A stretch of 15,714 nt of DNA from RGIG2945 sp045540355 (lineage in GTDB: Bacteria > Bacillota > Clostridia > Oscillospirales > Acutalibacteraceae), in assembly GCA_045540355.1 (NCBI GenBank), contig JAZQHB010000026.1, positions 1 to 15,714 on the forward strand, given 5' to 3'. Under the pieces are notes generated by a model. The model did no database searches. It was not told where the DNA came from and worked only from the letters and a program-made list of their open reading frames with translations. The position numbers were made by a program, and so were the translations under genes. This document shows positions 9,139 through 15,070 of the stretch, in pieces. The stretch's first letter is position 1; every line of letters starts with the position of its first letter.

Positions 9139-9579
9139 TCAATCTACTTTAGCTTCATGCTTCACACTATCTTTTGCCGAAACTGCTTTTTCGAGATAAT
9201 CCGATTTAATTTCTTTATCATATTCAGCTTTTGTCAAAACTCTTTCTTCTAACAACTCTCCTTTAAGATCAACTTTCCACTCAACATATTCTCCATCTTT
9301 TGTCATATAAAGCAAGAAATGACTAACCTCTTCTTCCACATCTTCTTTATACAATTCAAGAGAATAATAACAATCAGTATATCCATCAATTGTTAAAATT
9401 TCTTTTCCGTCATACGAAATATCAATTCCGTACTCCGCCTGTATTACACTATAATCTACCATCGTAAAATGACTAAGTATTGCAACACCCCACCAAATGA
9501 GTAAACCTAGTACTACTGCTGCTACTACACCGATGATTATTTTAGCTTTTTTGCTCATAACTTTTTTTGCTTCGTCCAT
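9139..9579 (-). CDS. Hypothetical single-pass membrane protein
   Basis: No family recognised. The 146-residue product has a positively charged N-terminus (KKVMSKKAK), one hydrophobic segment at about 14-35 (IIIGVVAAVVLGLLIWWGVAIL), and a mostly acidic soluble C-terminal part of about 110 residues with predicted strands (ISYDGKEILTIDGY, EYVEWKVDL) and a charged helical tail. By the positive-inside rule the C-terminal part should be outside. ATG 9579 is chosen because GGAGAG (9593-9588) sits 8 nt before it. A longer frame opening at GTG 9588 would put the start inside that ribosome site. The gene has a perfect-consensus promoter, is divergent from a XRE regulator, and is monocistronic with its own terminator. 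Confidence 0.75.
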   Translation of the reverse strand: MDEAKKVMSKKAKIIIGVVAAVVLGLLIWWGVAILSHFTMVDYSVIQAEYGIDISYDGKEILTIDGYTDCYYSLELYKEDVEEEVSHFLLYMTKDGEYVEWKVDLKGELLEERVLTKAEYDKEIKSDYLEKAVSAKDSVKHEAKVD

Positions 9580-9676
9580 AACTAACACTCTCCAATTTGA
9601 AAATCTAATTTAAAAAATCTCTGCATCTCCAATTGATTTTTACCATCACTTTACTTTTTAGTGAGGTTATAAATAA

Positions 9677-9705
9677 ATTATATAACAAAAATTATTTTTT
9701 GTCAA
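9677..9705 (-). promoter_or_regulatory. Perfect-consensus sigma-A promoter of the 9139-9579 membrane-protein gene
   Basis: TTGACA (9705-9700), exactly 17 nt, then TATAAT (9682-9677). A promoter this strong usually needs repression. An inverted repeat overlaps the -10 and the divergent neighbour encodes a repressor-type protein. Confidence 0.85.
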
Positions 9706-9729
9706 TTAAAATATACATATAGTGATAAT
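9699..9729 (+). promoter_or_regulatory. Possible divergent promoter of the XRE regulator
   Basis: TTGTCA (9699-9704) and GATAAT (9724-9729) on the plus strand, spaced 19 nt, which is longer than ideal. The -35 is the reverse face of the TTGACA of the opposite promoter, so the two would compete for polymerase. The match is weak. Confidence 0.35.
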
Positions 9730-9775
9730 TATTTATCTTGTTTTGCAAATTATAATTAACAAGAGGTGATTAGTT

Positions 9776-10066
9776 ATGATTTGTGATATGATAAAATCAT
9801 TGAGAGAAGATATCGGTTTTTCTCAATCTGAGCTTGCACGCAAACTTGATGTTACACGGTCAAGCGTAAACGCCTGGGAAATGGGACTGTCAACCCCTAC
9901 CACCCACTATGTTGTTGAACTGGCAAAGATTTTCCATGTATCAACAGACTATCTTTTAGGTATAGAAAAAGAAAGAACCATTATCCTAGATAACTATACA
10001 AACACAGAAATAGAGCTTTTATACAATCTCATCAAATATTTTGATGAGCAAAAACAAGCAGAATAG
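9776..10066 (+). CDS. XRE-family helix-turn-helix transcriptional regulator
   Basis: A 96-residue Cro/CI-type DNA-binding protein. The HTH domain covers about 5-62: LREDIGFSQSELARKLDV gives helices 1-2, TRSSVNAWEMG the recognition helix and its conserved W-E-x-G, and VVELAKIFHVSTDYLLGI the closing helices. The short C-terminal tail (about 70-96, acidic and helical) may serve dimerisation; no effector domain is present. An AGAGGTG ribosome site ends 7 nt before ATG. The gene is divergent from the membrane-protein gene 9139-9579 across 196 bp, so it is a likely local repressor of that gene and of itself. Its transcript ends at the terminator shared with trxB. Confidence 0.9.
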   Translation: MICDMIKSLREDIGFSQSELARKLDVTRSSVNAWEMGLSTPTTHYVVELAKIFHVSTDYLLGIEKERTIILDNYTNTEIELLYNLIKYFDEQKQAE

Positions 10067-10067
10067 C

Positions 10068-10107
10068 AAAAACTTCGGTCAAGCAATAAGCTTTACCGAA
10101 GTTTTTT
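10068..10107. terminator. Bidirectional terminator between the XRE gene and trxB
   Basis: A 12-bp stem (10068-10079 with 10095-10106) around a 15-nt loop has a T-run on the plus strand and a matching T-run on the minus strand. It sits between two converging genes and can stop both. Confidence 0.85.
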
Positions 10108-10111
10108 ATAT

Positions 10112-11002
10112 TCAATTGATCGCTGCCAGGGCGGCAACTGTACCGTCGGCTGCTGCGGTTGTAAGTTGTCTGATTGATTTAGTTCTGCAATCACCTGCTG
10201 CATATATACCGTCTGCAGAAGTTTTGCAATCCTCACCTGCTTTGATGTAACCCGCTTCATCAAGCTCGACTACATCTGCAAAAACAGAATTTTGCGGAAT
10301 CTGTCCTATCATTGCGAAAAGTCCGCTGACTTCAAGAGTTGATTTATCACTTGTCTGTGTGTTGGTAATTTCAATACTCTCCAATGCACCGTCACCTGAA
10401 AGTCCGGTTACTGTTGAGTTGAGAACAAACTCAATATTCGGAATTTTTTCTAACCTCTCAACATGAGTTTTCTCACCTCTGAAAGTATCTCTGCGGTGGA
10501 TAAGATAAACCTTTTCACAAATTTCAGAAAGCATCTCCGCCGACTGTAAAGCTGAATTACCTCCGCCGTTGACAGCTACTTTCATTCCCTTGAAAAATGC
10601 TCCGTCACATACTGCACAGTAGGAAATGCCGTTACCTTCATAGTCATCAACATTGTCCAAATCAAGCTTGCGGTGCTTAACACCCGTAGCAAGTATCAAA
10701 GCTTTACATTCATATTCGCCGTATTCGGTTATTACTTTTTTAGTTTCGCCGTCTATTATCTTTTCAACTCTGTCGAGCTCAAAATCAGCACCGAGTTCAG
10801 TTGCCTGGTCAAAAAGATTTGAGGAAAATTCCGCACCGCTTATTGACTTGATTGAAGGAAAATTTTCAACTTTCGGCGATGAGCTTATCTGTCCGCCGAT
10901 TGTTTCTGCTTCTAAAATCAGTACAGATTTCCCTGCTCTTAAAGCATAAACCGCCGCCGTTAAGCCGGCACAACCTGCACCCACGATTATTACATCATAC
11001 AT
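10112..11002 (-). CDS. trxB: Thioredoxin-disulfide reductase
   Basis: A flavoprotein that uses NADPH to reduce thioredoxin-like proteins. Residues about 1-115 and 240-296 form the FAD domain: MYDVIIVGAGCAG at the N-terminus with GAGCAG, then the ATG loop, and C-terminal YAAGDC (267-272). The middle NAD(P) domain has the redox pair CAVCD (129-133), GGGNSA (146-151) and HRRDTFR (169-175), whose arginines favour NADPH over ferredoxin-type variants. The 296 residues are shorter than the common 305-315 but look complete. ATG 11002 is preferred over GTG 11011 because the purine-rich AGAAAGATGTG site spaces correctly for it and the family begins at this point. The gene lies 58 bp downstream of nrdD, which carries a fused dithiol domain that TrxB might reduce. 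Confidence 0.93.
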   Translation of the reverse strand: MYDVIIVGAGCAGLTAAVYALRAGKSVLILEAETIGGQISSSPKVENFPSIKSISGAEFSSNLFDQATELGADFELDRVEKIIDGETKKVITEYGEYECKALILATGVKHRKLDLDNVDDYEGNGISYCAVCDGAFFKGMKVAVNGGGNSALQSAEMLSEICEKVYLIHRRDTFRGEKTHVERLEKIPNIEFVLNSTVTGLSGDGALESIEITNTQTSDKSTLEVSGLFAMIGQIPQNSVFADVVELDEAGYIKAGEDCKTSADGIYAAGDCRTKSIRQLTTAAADGTVAALAAIN

Positions 11003-11024
11003 ATTTTTCACATCTTTCTATAAA

Positions 11025-11050
11025 TCAAGCCTTGCTGATGCAAGGCTTGA
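11025..11050 (-). terminator. Hairpin between nrdD and trxB (weak terminator or attenuator)
   Basis: A perfect 11-bp stem with a 4-nt loop lies 10 nt after the nrdD stop. In the minus transcript it is followed only by TTTAT, a poor T-run. It may partly terminate, stabilise the nrdD mRNA end, or set the trxB ratio. No clear promoter for trxB is visible between the genes. Confidence 0.55.
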
Positions 11051-11060
11051 ATCTGTTTAA

Positions 11061-13412
11061 TTACTTATTTTCTGCAAATTTCTTGATGTTTGAAGCGTTT
11101 GCATAAGAAAACGCATCTTTGCCGTCGATTACAATAAGTGTCGGTGCCTGTTTTACGCCGAACTGTTTTGTCAACTCAACATTTTCTTCCGCATCAATTA
11201 CTTCATAGGAAATTTCAGCTTTATCAAGGATTGATTTTGCAATCTTGCAGTTGGGGCAAGTCTTTGTTGTAAAGAGCATTACCTTCTGGGTCGGGTCTTC
11301 GCTGCCTCTTACAGCTCTGCCTTCGCTTTTAAGCTTTGATGTTGCAATTTCATAAATCTTACGATCCTTGAATTCCTGAGCCTTACCTTCATTCCAGTTC
11401 TGAACGGGACGATAGTAACCTGTGATACGGCTGTAAACCTCTGTCTTTTCACCGCAATCAGGACATTCGTAAACTTCACCTACAATGTAGCCGTGGTTCT
11501 TACATACTGAATATGTGGGTGAAAGTGTATAGTAAGGAAGCTTATAGTTTTCAGCAATCTTTCTTACGAGATTTGCTGCTGACTGCCATGTGGGAAGCTT
11601 TTCACCAAGGAAAGCGTGGAATACAGTACCTGATGTGTAACGAGTCTGCAAATCATCCTGGATATCAAGAGCCTCAAATATATCATCTGTATATCCAACC
11701 GGAATATGCGAGCTGTTTGTGTAATAAGGCTCTCCGTCTGTACCTGTTGAAGCGTTGATGATGTCGGGATATCTCTTAAGGTCATGCTTTGCAAGACGGT
11801 AAGTTGTTGACTCAGCAGGGGTTGCTTCAAGGTTATAAAGGTCACCGTATTTTTCCTGATAGTCGGAAAGTCTTTCACGCATGTGGTCGAGAACTTCCTG
11901 AGTGAATTTCTGTGCTTCATCGTTTGTGAGATCTTTTCTGATCCATTTTGCATTTCTGCAAGCTTCGTTCATGCCGACAAGACCGATTGTTGAGAAATGA
12001 TTGTCGAATGAGCCGAGGTATCTCTTTGTATAGGGATAAAGTCCTTCTTCAAGAAGCTTGCCGATGATTGTTCTCTTAATCTTAAGTGAACGAGCTGCTA
12101 TATCCATCATCTTATCAAGACGCTGATAGAAATCAGTTTCATTCTCTGCAAGGTAAGCGATTCTGGGCATATTGATTGTAACAACACCAACAGAACCGGT
12201 GCTTTCACCACTACCGAAGAAACCGCCTGATTTCTTTCTTAATTCTCTGAGGTCAAGACGAAGTCTGCAGCACATACTACGAACATCGCTGGGTTCCATA
12301 TCACTATTGATATAGTTTGAGAAATAGGGTGTGCCGTATTTTGCAGTCATTTCAAAGAGAAGCTTGTTGTTCTCAGTTTCTGACCAGTCAAAATCGCTTG
12401 TGATTGAATATGTCGGAATCGGATACTGGAATCCTCTGCCGTTAGCATCACCTTCGATCATAATTTCGATGAATGCCTTGTTGATCATATCCATTTCTTT
12501 CTTACAGTCTTTATACTTGAAATCCATTTCCTTGCCGCCTACGATTGCAGGGAGTTCAGCAAGGTCAGCCGGTACTGTCCAGTCAAGAGTGATGTTTGAG
12601 AACGGAGCCTGAGTACCCCAACGGCTGGGAGTATTAACACCGAAGATGAATGATTCGATACACTTCTTAACCTGTTCGTATGACAAGTTATCAACCTTTA
12701 CAAACGGTGCAAGGTATGTATCGAACGATGAGAATGCCTGAGCACCTGCCCATTCATTCTGCATGATACCTAAGAAGTTAACCATCTGGTTACAGAGTGT
12801 TGCAAGGTGGCTTGCGGGTGAAGATGTAATCTTTCCGCGGATACCGCCGAGACCTTCCTGAATCAGCTGCTTCAATGACCAACCTGCACAGTAACCTGTA
12901 AGCATTGAAAGGTCATGGATATGCAAGTCTGCATTTCTGTGAGCGTTAGCGATTTCTTCATCATAAATTTCAGACAACCAGTAGTTAGCTGTGATTGCAC
13001 CTGAGTTGCTGAGAATAAGTCCGCCTACTGAATATGTTACTGTAGAATTTTCCTTAACTCTCCAGTCGGTAAGATGAACATAACTGTCAACAAGGTCTTT
13101 ATAGTCAAGAATGGTTGACTTCATGTTACGAATCTTTTCACGCTGTTTTCTGTAAAGAATGTATGTCTTTGCAACATCTGCATAACCTGCCTGAACAAGA
13201 ACAGATTCTACGCTGTCCTGAATATCTTCAACGCTGACCTGTCCGTTTACAACCTTATTTTCATAGTCAGCAGTTACTTTAAGTGCAAGCAAGTCAATAA
13301 TATTGGGATTATACTGTTTGTTTAAAGCTTCGAAAGCTTTTGTGATAGCACCGCTGATTTTGGATATATCAAAATCAACCACTTTGCCATCGCGTTTAAT
13401 TACATCATACAT
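11061..13412 (-). CDS. nrdD: Anaerobic (class III) ribonucleoside-triphosphate reductase with fused C-terminal thioredoxin/glutaredoxin-like domain
   Basis: This glycyl-radical enzyme reduces NTPs to dNTPs without oxygen. An ATP-cone domain (about 1-95, YDVIKRDGKVVDFD) senses dATP/ATP. The catalytic ten-stranded barrel follows, with probable thiyl cysteine C382 in MCCRL and C175 in YCAGWS as a partner. A metal-site cluster C637-x2-H640 and C650-x2-C653 precedes the glycyl radical G665 in RITGYYRP. Residues about 710-783 form an extra thioredoxin-fold domain: VMLFTTKTCPNCK with CPNC at 719-722, then the cis-proline QAPTLIV. The fusion makes it 783 residues, longer than plain NrdD. ATG 13412 is chosen because GGAG with 7-8 nt spacing precedes it; a TTG at 13427 would include that ribosome site. 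nrdG (activase) is upstream and trxB downstream. Three NrdR-like boxes lie at its promoter. Confidence 0.95.
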   Translation of the reverse strand: MYDVIKRDGKVVDFDISKISGAITKAFEALNKQYNPNIIDLLALKVTADYENKVVNGQVSVEDIQDSVESVLVQAGYADVAKTYILYRKQREKIRNMKSTILDYKDLVDSYVHLTDWRVKENSTVTYSVGGLILSNSGAITANYWLSEIYDEEIANAHRNADLHIHDLSMLTGYCAGWSLKQLIQEGLGGIRGKITSSPASHLATLCNQMVNFLGIMQNEWAGAQAFSSFDTYLAPFVKVDNLSYEQVKKCIESFIFGVNTPSRWGTQAPFSNITLDWTVPADLAELPAIVGGKEMDFKYKDCKKEMDMINKAFIEIMIEGDANGRGFQYPIPTYSITSDFDWSETENNKLLFEMTAKYGTPYFSNYINSDMEPSDVRSMCCRLRLDLRELRKKSGGFFGSGESTGSVGVVTINMPRIAYLAENETDFYQRLDKMMDIAARSLKIKRTIIGKLLEEGLYPYTKRYLGSFDNHFSTIGLVGMNEACRNAKWIRKDLTNDEAQKFTQEVLDHMRERLSDYQEKYGDLYNLEATPAESTTYRLAKHDLKRYPDIINASTGTDGEPYYTNSSHIPVGYTDDIFEALDIQDDLQTRYTSGTVFHAFLGEKLPTWQSAANLVRKIAENYKLPYYTLSPTYSVCKNHGYIVGEVYECPDCGEKTEVYSRITGYYRPVQNWNEGKAQEFKDRKIYEIATSKLKSEGRAVRGSEDPTQKVMLFTTKTCPNCKIAKSILDKAEISYEVIDAEENVELTKQFGVKQAPTLIVIDGKDAFSYANASNIKKFAENK

Positions 13413-13447
13413 AGCCTTTCTCCTCAATTTATTTTATAAAATTATTG

Positions 13448-13501
13448 TGTGCATTTAGTATTGTAGCAACAAATCTTGTGTTTGTCAATACTAAATGCAC
13501 A
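13448..13501. repeat. Perfect 16-bp inverted repeat bracketing the nrdD promoter
   Basis: Arms 13448-13463 and 13486-13501 are exact reverse complements (TGTGCATTTAGTATTG on the left), separated by 22 bp. One arm covers most of the -10, the other half of the -35. One arm lies upstream of the transcription start, so an RNA hairpin is not the purpose; a DNA-binding site is more likely. Confidence 0.7.
13460..13488 (-). promoter_or_regulatory. Sigma-A promoter of nrdD
   Basis: TTGACA (13488-13483), 17 nt, then TACAAT (13465-13460), with TG one base before the -10. Transcription should start near 13453, about 41 nt before ATG 13412. Confidence 0.8.
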
Positions 13502-13544
13502 ATATCTTGTAAATATTTTATTTTTACCACACTATATATGGGAT
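13466..13544. promoter_or_regulatory. Three NrdR-box-like sites spaced 31-32 bp at the nrdD promoter
   Basis: Compared with the NrdR consensus as I recall it (acaCwAtATaTwGtgt), 13529-13544 matches 13 of 16, 13497-13512 matches 12 and 13466-13481 matches 11, counted by hand. Starts are 32 and 31 bp apart, about three helical turns, the known arrangement of paired NrdR boxes. The third box lies between -35 and -10, where binding would block polymerase. nrdR itself is not in the window. Confidence 0.65.
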
Positions 13545-14237
13545 TTATATTCCTCTTATATCAACTTGACCACAATATTGCTCCATAATTTGTGCATATT
13601 GCTCTAAATCTTCTTTAGTCGGTGATGTAAGACCTTTACAAATCACCTCATCTGAGTCAATAAAGCACTGCAAATTGTATCTCGGAGAACCTTTTAACCA
13701 CTCCCCGATTTCATAAAAATCATCTTTTTCGTGAAATTCCTTTACAACGGTTGTTCTGAATTCGTAATCAACAACTCCGCTTTTTAAATATTCTACGGAT
13801 TCTATTATGGGAGCTACATCAAAATTTTCAACACCAATTGTCAAAGGATATTTTTTCAAAGAATTTTTTATATCCATTGCTACACAGTCAACAAGACCGT
13901 CAGCGACAGCCTTCTTAAGCTTTTCAGGAAATGCACCGTTTGTATCAAGTTTAACTTTATATCCATAGTCTTTGATTTTTTTCAAAAACTCAAAAATATC
14001 AGGTTGTAAAAGAGGTTCTCCACCCGTTACACAAACTCCGTCAAGTATACCTTGCCTCTTTTTCAGGAAGGCAAAAAATGCATCGGAATCTATTTCTTCA
14101 GTATTAGCCAAATCGACGACCAATCCGGCATTCTGACAAAACGGACAACGGAAATTACAGCCACCCGTAAAAACGGTACAAGCGACTTTTCCCGGATAAT
14201 CAAGCAATGTTGTTTTTTGTAATCCGCAAATTTTCAT
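13545..14237 (-). CDS. nrdG: Anaerobic ribonucleoside-triphosphate reductase activating protein (radical SAM)
   Basis: It uses S-adenosylmethionine and a 4Fe-4S cluster to create the glycyl radical on NrdD. The cluster motif is C27-x3-C31-x2-C34 (GGCNFRCPFC), and TGGEP at 71-75 is the SAM-binding GGE motif. MKICGLQKTTLLDYPGK is a typical N-terminus of this activase group. The 230 residues fit the longer clostridial form. ATG 14237 is chosen because GGAG lies 6 nt before it. The open frame extends upstream to 14447, but that part translates the tRNA remnant and hairpin element and is not coding. nrdG precedes nrdD by 132 bp, and nrdD has its own promoter. No convincing promoter was found for nrdG, so readthrough from the tRNA region is possible. 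A general pyruvate-formate-lyase activase is the main alternative; the neighbour nrdD argues against it. Confidence 0.92.
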   Translation of the reverse strand: MKICGLQKTTLLDYPGKVACTVFTGGCNFRCPFCQNAGLVVDLANTEEIDSDAFFAFLKKRQGILDGVCVTGGEPLLQPDIFEFLKKIKDYGYKVKLDTNGAFPEKLKKAVADGLVDCVAMDIKNSLKKYPLTIGVENFDVAPIIESVEYLKSGVVDYEFRTTVVKEFHEKDDFYEIGEWLKGSPRYNLQCFIDSDEVICKGLTSPTKEDLEQYAQIMEQYCGQVDIRGI

Positions 14238-14256
14238 TTTAAACTCCATTATATAC

Positions 14257-14285
14257 AAATAAAGACTACCTTGATGGTAGCCTCT
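14257..14285 (-). terminator. Terminator following the tRNA-Pro 3' remnant
   Basis: A 7-bp stem GGCTACC (14282-14276) with GGTAGTC (14270-14264) around ATCAA is followed by TTTATTT in the minus transcript. It is a diverged copy of the terminator at 14481-14510. It lies 20 nt before the nrdG start, so it may also attenuate nrdG. Confidence 0.65.
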
Positions 14286-14292
14286 TCTTTTA

Positions 14293-14323
14293 TGGTCGGA
14301 GTGGCGGGACTTGAACCCACGGC
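14293..14323 (-). pseudogene. Detached 3' part of a tRNA-Pro gene (T-arm, acceptor 3' strand, CCA)
   Basis: This segment is identical to the last 31 nt of the tRNA-Pro at 14518-14594, including the T-arm GTGGGTTCAAGTCCCGC, the acceptor strand and CCA. Upstream I cannot find the required 5' acceptor strand (CGGxGTG), a D-arm in register, or an anticodon stem. It is therefore a remnant or att-like copy rather than a working tRNA. Confidence 0.75.
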
Positions 14324-14480
14324 TACCACTTGCGGTTCCCAAAGTTCGTTGCTCGTTATTCACTTCGCCGAACTTTGACCGCTTCGCCATTTCGTCCTTC
14401 CTTTTTCTGCCACAGGCAGCGGTCGGACTCAATGCCTGGTCCCTCACTTTGGTTCGGGCCTGACAAGAGGCTTGACATAT
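14324..14480 (-). other. GC-rich hairpin element between the two tRNA-Pro 3' copies
   Basis: This 157-bp segment is non-coding. By hand count 72 of 130 bases at 14331-14460 are G or C, far above the flanks. It contains a 14-bp stem with a 3-nt bulge (14332-14348 with 14369-14382, 20-nt loop) and a second hairpin CTGCC-ACA-GGCAG (14407-14419). At 14450-14470 a fragment, GGTTCGGG followed by AAGAGGC, resembles the tRNA-Pro anticodon arm in the opposite orientation. It may be a small interspersed repeat or what remains of an element inserted in the tRNA. Confidence 0.5.
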
Positions 14481-14510
14481 AAGTAAAGGCTACCTTCAAG
14501 GCAGCCTCTT
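14481..14510 (-). terminator. Terminator of tRNA-Pro
   Basis: A 7-bp stem GGCTGCC (14506-14500) with GGTAGCC (14494-14488), one G-U pair, around TTGAA, followed by TTTACTT. It lies just downstream of the tRNA 3' end. Confidence 0.7.
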
Positions 14511-14517
14511 CATTTTA

Positions 14518-14594
14518 TGGTCGGAGTGGCGGGACTTGAACCCACGGCCTCTTGGTCCCGAACCAAGCGCGATACCAAACTTCGCCACACCCCG
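14518..14594 (-). tRNA. tRNA-Pro (anticodon CGG)
   Basis: A 77-nt cloverleaf. Acceptor CGGGGTG pairs with CACTCCG (one G-U), the discriminator is A, and CCA is encoded. The anticodon stem CTTGG/CCAAG encloses TTCGGGA, giving CGG at 14560-14558 for the codon CCG. The T-arm carries GGTTCAAGTC. It has its own promoter at 14609-14637. Confidence 0.95.
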
Positions 14595-14608
14595 ACGCAA
14601 CGCATAAT

Positions 14609-14637
14609 ATTATAGTATATATTTTTCAAAAAATCAA
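14609..14637 (-). promoter_or_regulatory. Promoter of tRNA-Pro
   Basis: TTGATT (14637-14632), 17 nt, TATAAT (14614-14609). The start would be near 14602, 8 nt before the mature tRNA. AT-rich sequence with A and T runs upstream could act as an UP element. Confidence 0.75.
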
Positions 14638-14717
14638 GTGTTAATTTAAAAAAATTAAAACAAAAACAAAATAAAACATTTTCAGCATTCGTTTTATCGC
14701 TTATTTTTTTAAAAGTA

Positions 14718-14747
14718 TTGAAATATTGCAAACAGTTGTGTTATACT
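14718..14747 (+). promoter_or_regulatory. Promoter of the 14754-14969 RNA
   Basis: TTGAAA (14718-14723), 18 nt, TATACT (14742-14747), with TG one base upstream of the -10 (extended -10). The predicted start, about 14754, coincides with the first base of the closing stem of the RNA. Confidence 0.7.
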
Positions 14748-14753
14748 AATCGT

Positions 14754-14969
14754 GCCAAACAAACTGAACAAACAGAAAACAAGGGGATATTTTATCTTTT
14801 TATAGGGATAAATTCACCTTTAATTTGTCATAATATCATTGAATTTGTAAAAATGCAGATTCCATTAGATATTATGGCTTGGATTCGTATCCCCATTCTG
14901 TTTAAGTTTGTTTGGCGACAATCGGAGTTTGCGTTTTATGTGCGTCAGCTTCGGTTGACGCACTTTTTT
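14754..14969 (+). ncRNA. Structured small RNA, 6S-like fold
   Basis: No protein is credible here; the only long frame starts with the TTG of the -35 box. The 5' and 3' parts pair: 12 bp (14754-14765 with 14905-14916), 8 bp (14770-14777 with 14896-14903) and 7 bp (14783-14789 with 14888-14894), separated by small internal loops. A large asymmetric bubble follows (39 nt on the 5' side, 11 nt on the 3' side; the 5' side can form a 6-bp hairpin, 14791-14812). A distal stem of 9 bp (14829-14837 with 14868-14876) plus 7 bp (14841-14847 with 14856-14862) closes it. Length, paired ends and a central bubble match the shape of 6S RNA, which binds sigma-A RNA polymerase, but I could not confirm conserved 6S sequence. 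A leader of the gene at 15071 is an alternative. Confidence 0.65.
14940..14969 (+). terminator. Intrinsic terminator of the structured RNA
   Basis: A 10-bp stem (GTGCGTCAGC with GTTGACGCAC, one G-U pair) is capped by a stable TTCG tetraloop and followed by six T (14964-14969). Confidence 0.92.
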
Positions 14970-15070
14970 ATTTTGTGGGATAAAACTGTGTAGTTTTGAG
15001 AAAGGAGAGAGTTTAAACACAACCACAAAATATCTATTTTTCAAACAAACATAGAAAGAGGGTAATAATT

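Larger units (their letters stand above)
9646..9737. promoter_or_regulatory. Candidate operator repeats between the divergent genes
   Basis: Three short inverted repeats lie here: TCACT/AGTGA (9646-9650, 9660-9664), GTTATA/TATAAC (9666-9671, 9681-9686), both with 9-nt spacers, and GATAA/TTATC (9724-9728, 9733-9737). The second covers the -10 of the minus promoter. AGTGA recurs at 9721, so AGTGA next to a TTAT-rich half appears twice. Binding by the XRE protein is inference. Confidence 0.4.
14257..14548 (-). repeat. Direct repeat of tRNA-Pro 3' part plus terminator (two copies)
   Basis: Copy A is 14481-14548 and copy B 14257-14323. A 36-nt block (14513-14548 and 14288-14323) is identical, and the terminator portions differ at a few positions plus one indel, with compensating changes in the stem. 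The copies start about 224 bp apart. Confidence 0.85.

Noticed and set aside
13413..13427. TTG start for nrdD five codons upstream
   Set aside because: Its codons contain the AGGAG ribosome site that serves ATG 13412.
14238..14447. N-terminal extension of nrdG
   Set aside because: The extra codons translate the tRNA remnant and the GC-rich hairpin element; the family's N-terminus and a GGAG site support ATG 14237.
14293..14455. A second, functional tRNA, perhaps with a long variable arm or tRNA-Sec
   Set aside because: No 5' acceptor strand matching CACTCCG, no D-arm in register and no anticodon loop (TCA or other) could be placed.
14257..14548. CRISPR array
   Set aside because: There are only two repeat copies, and they are tRNA and terminator sequence with a single 157-bp interval.
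14718..14993. A 91-codon plus-strand open frame
   Set aside because: It starts at the TTG of a -35 box, has no ribosome site, and runs through the paired arms of the RNA and its terminator hairpin.
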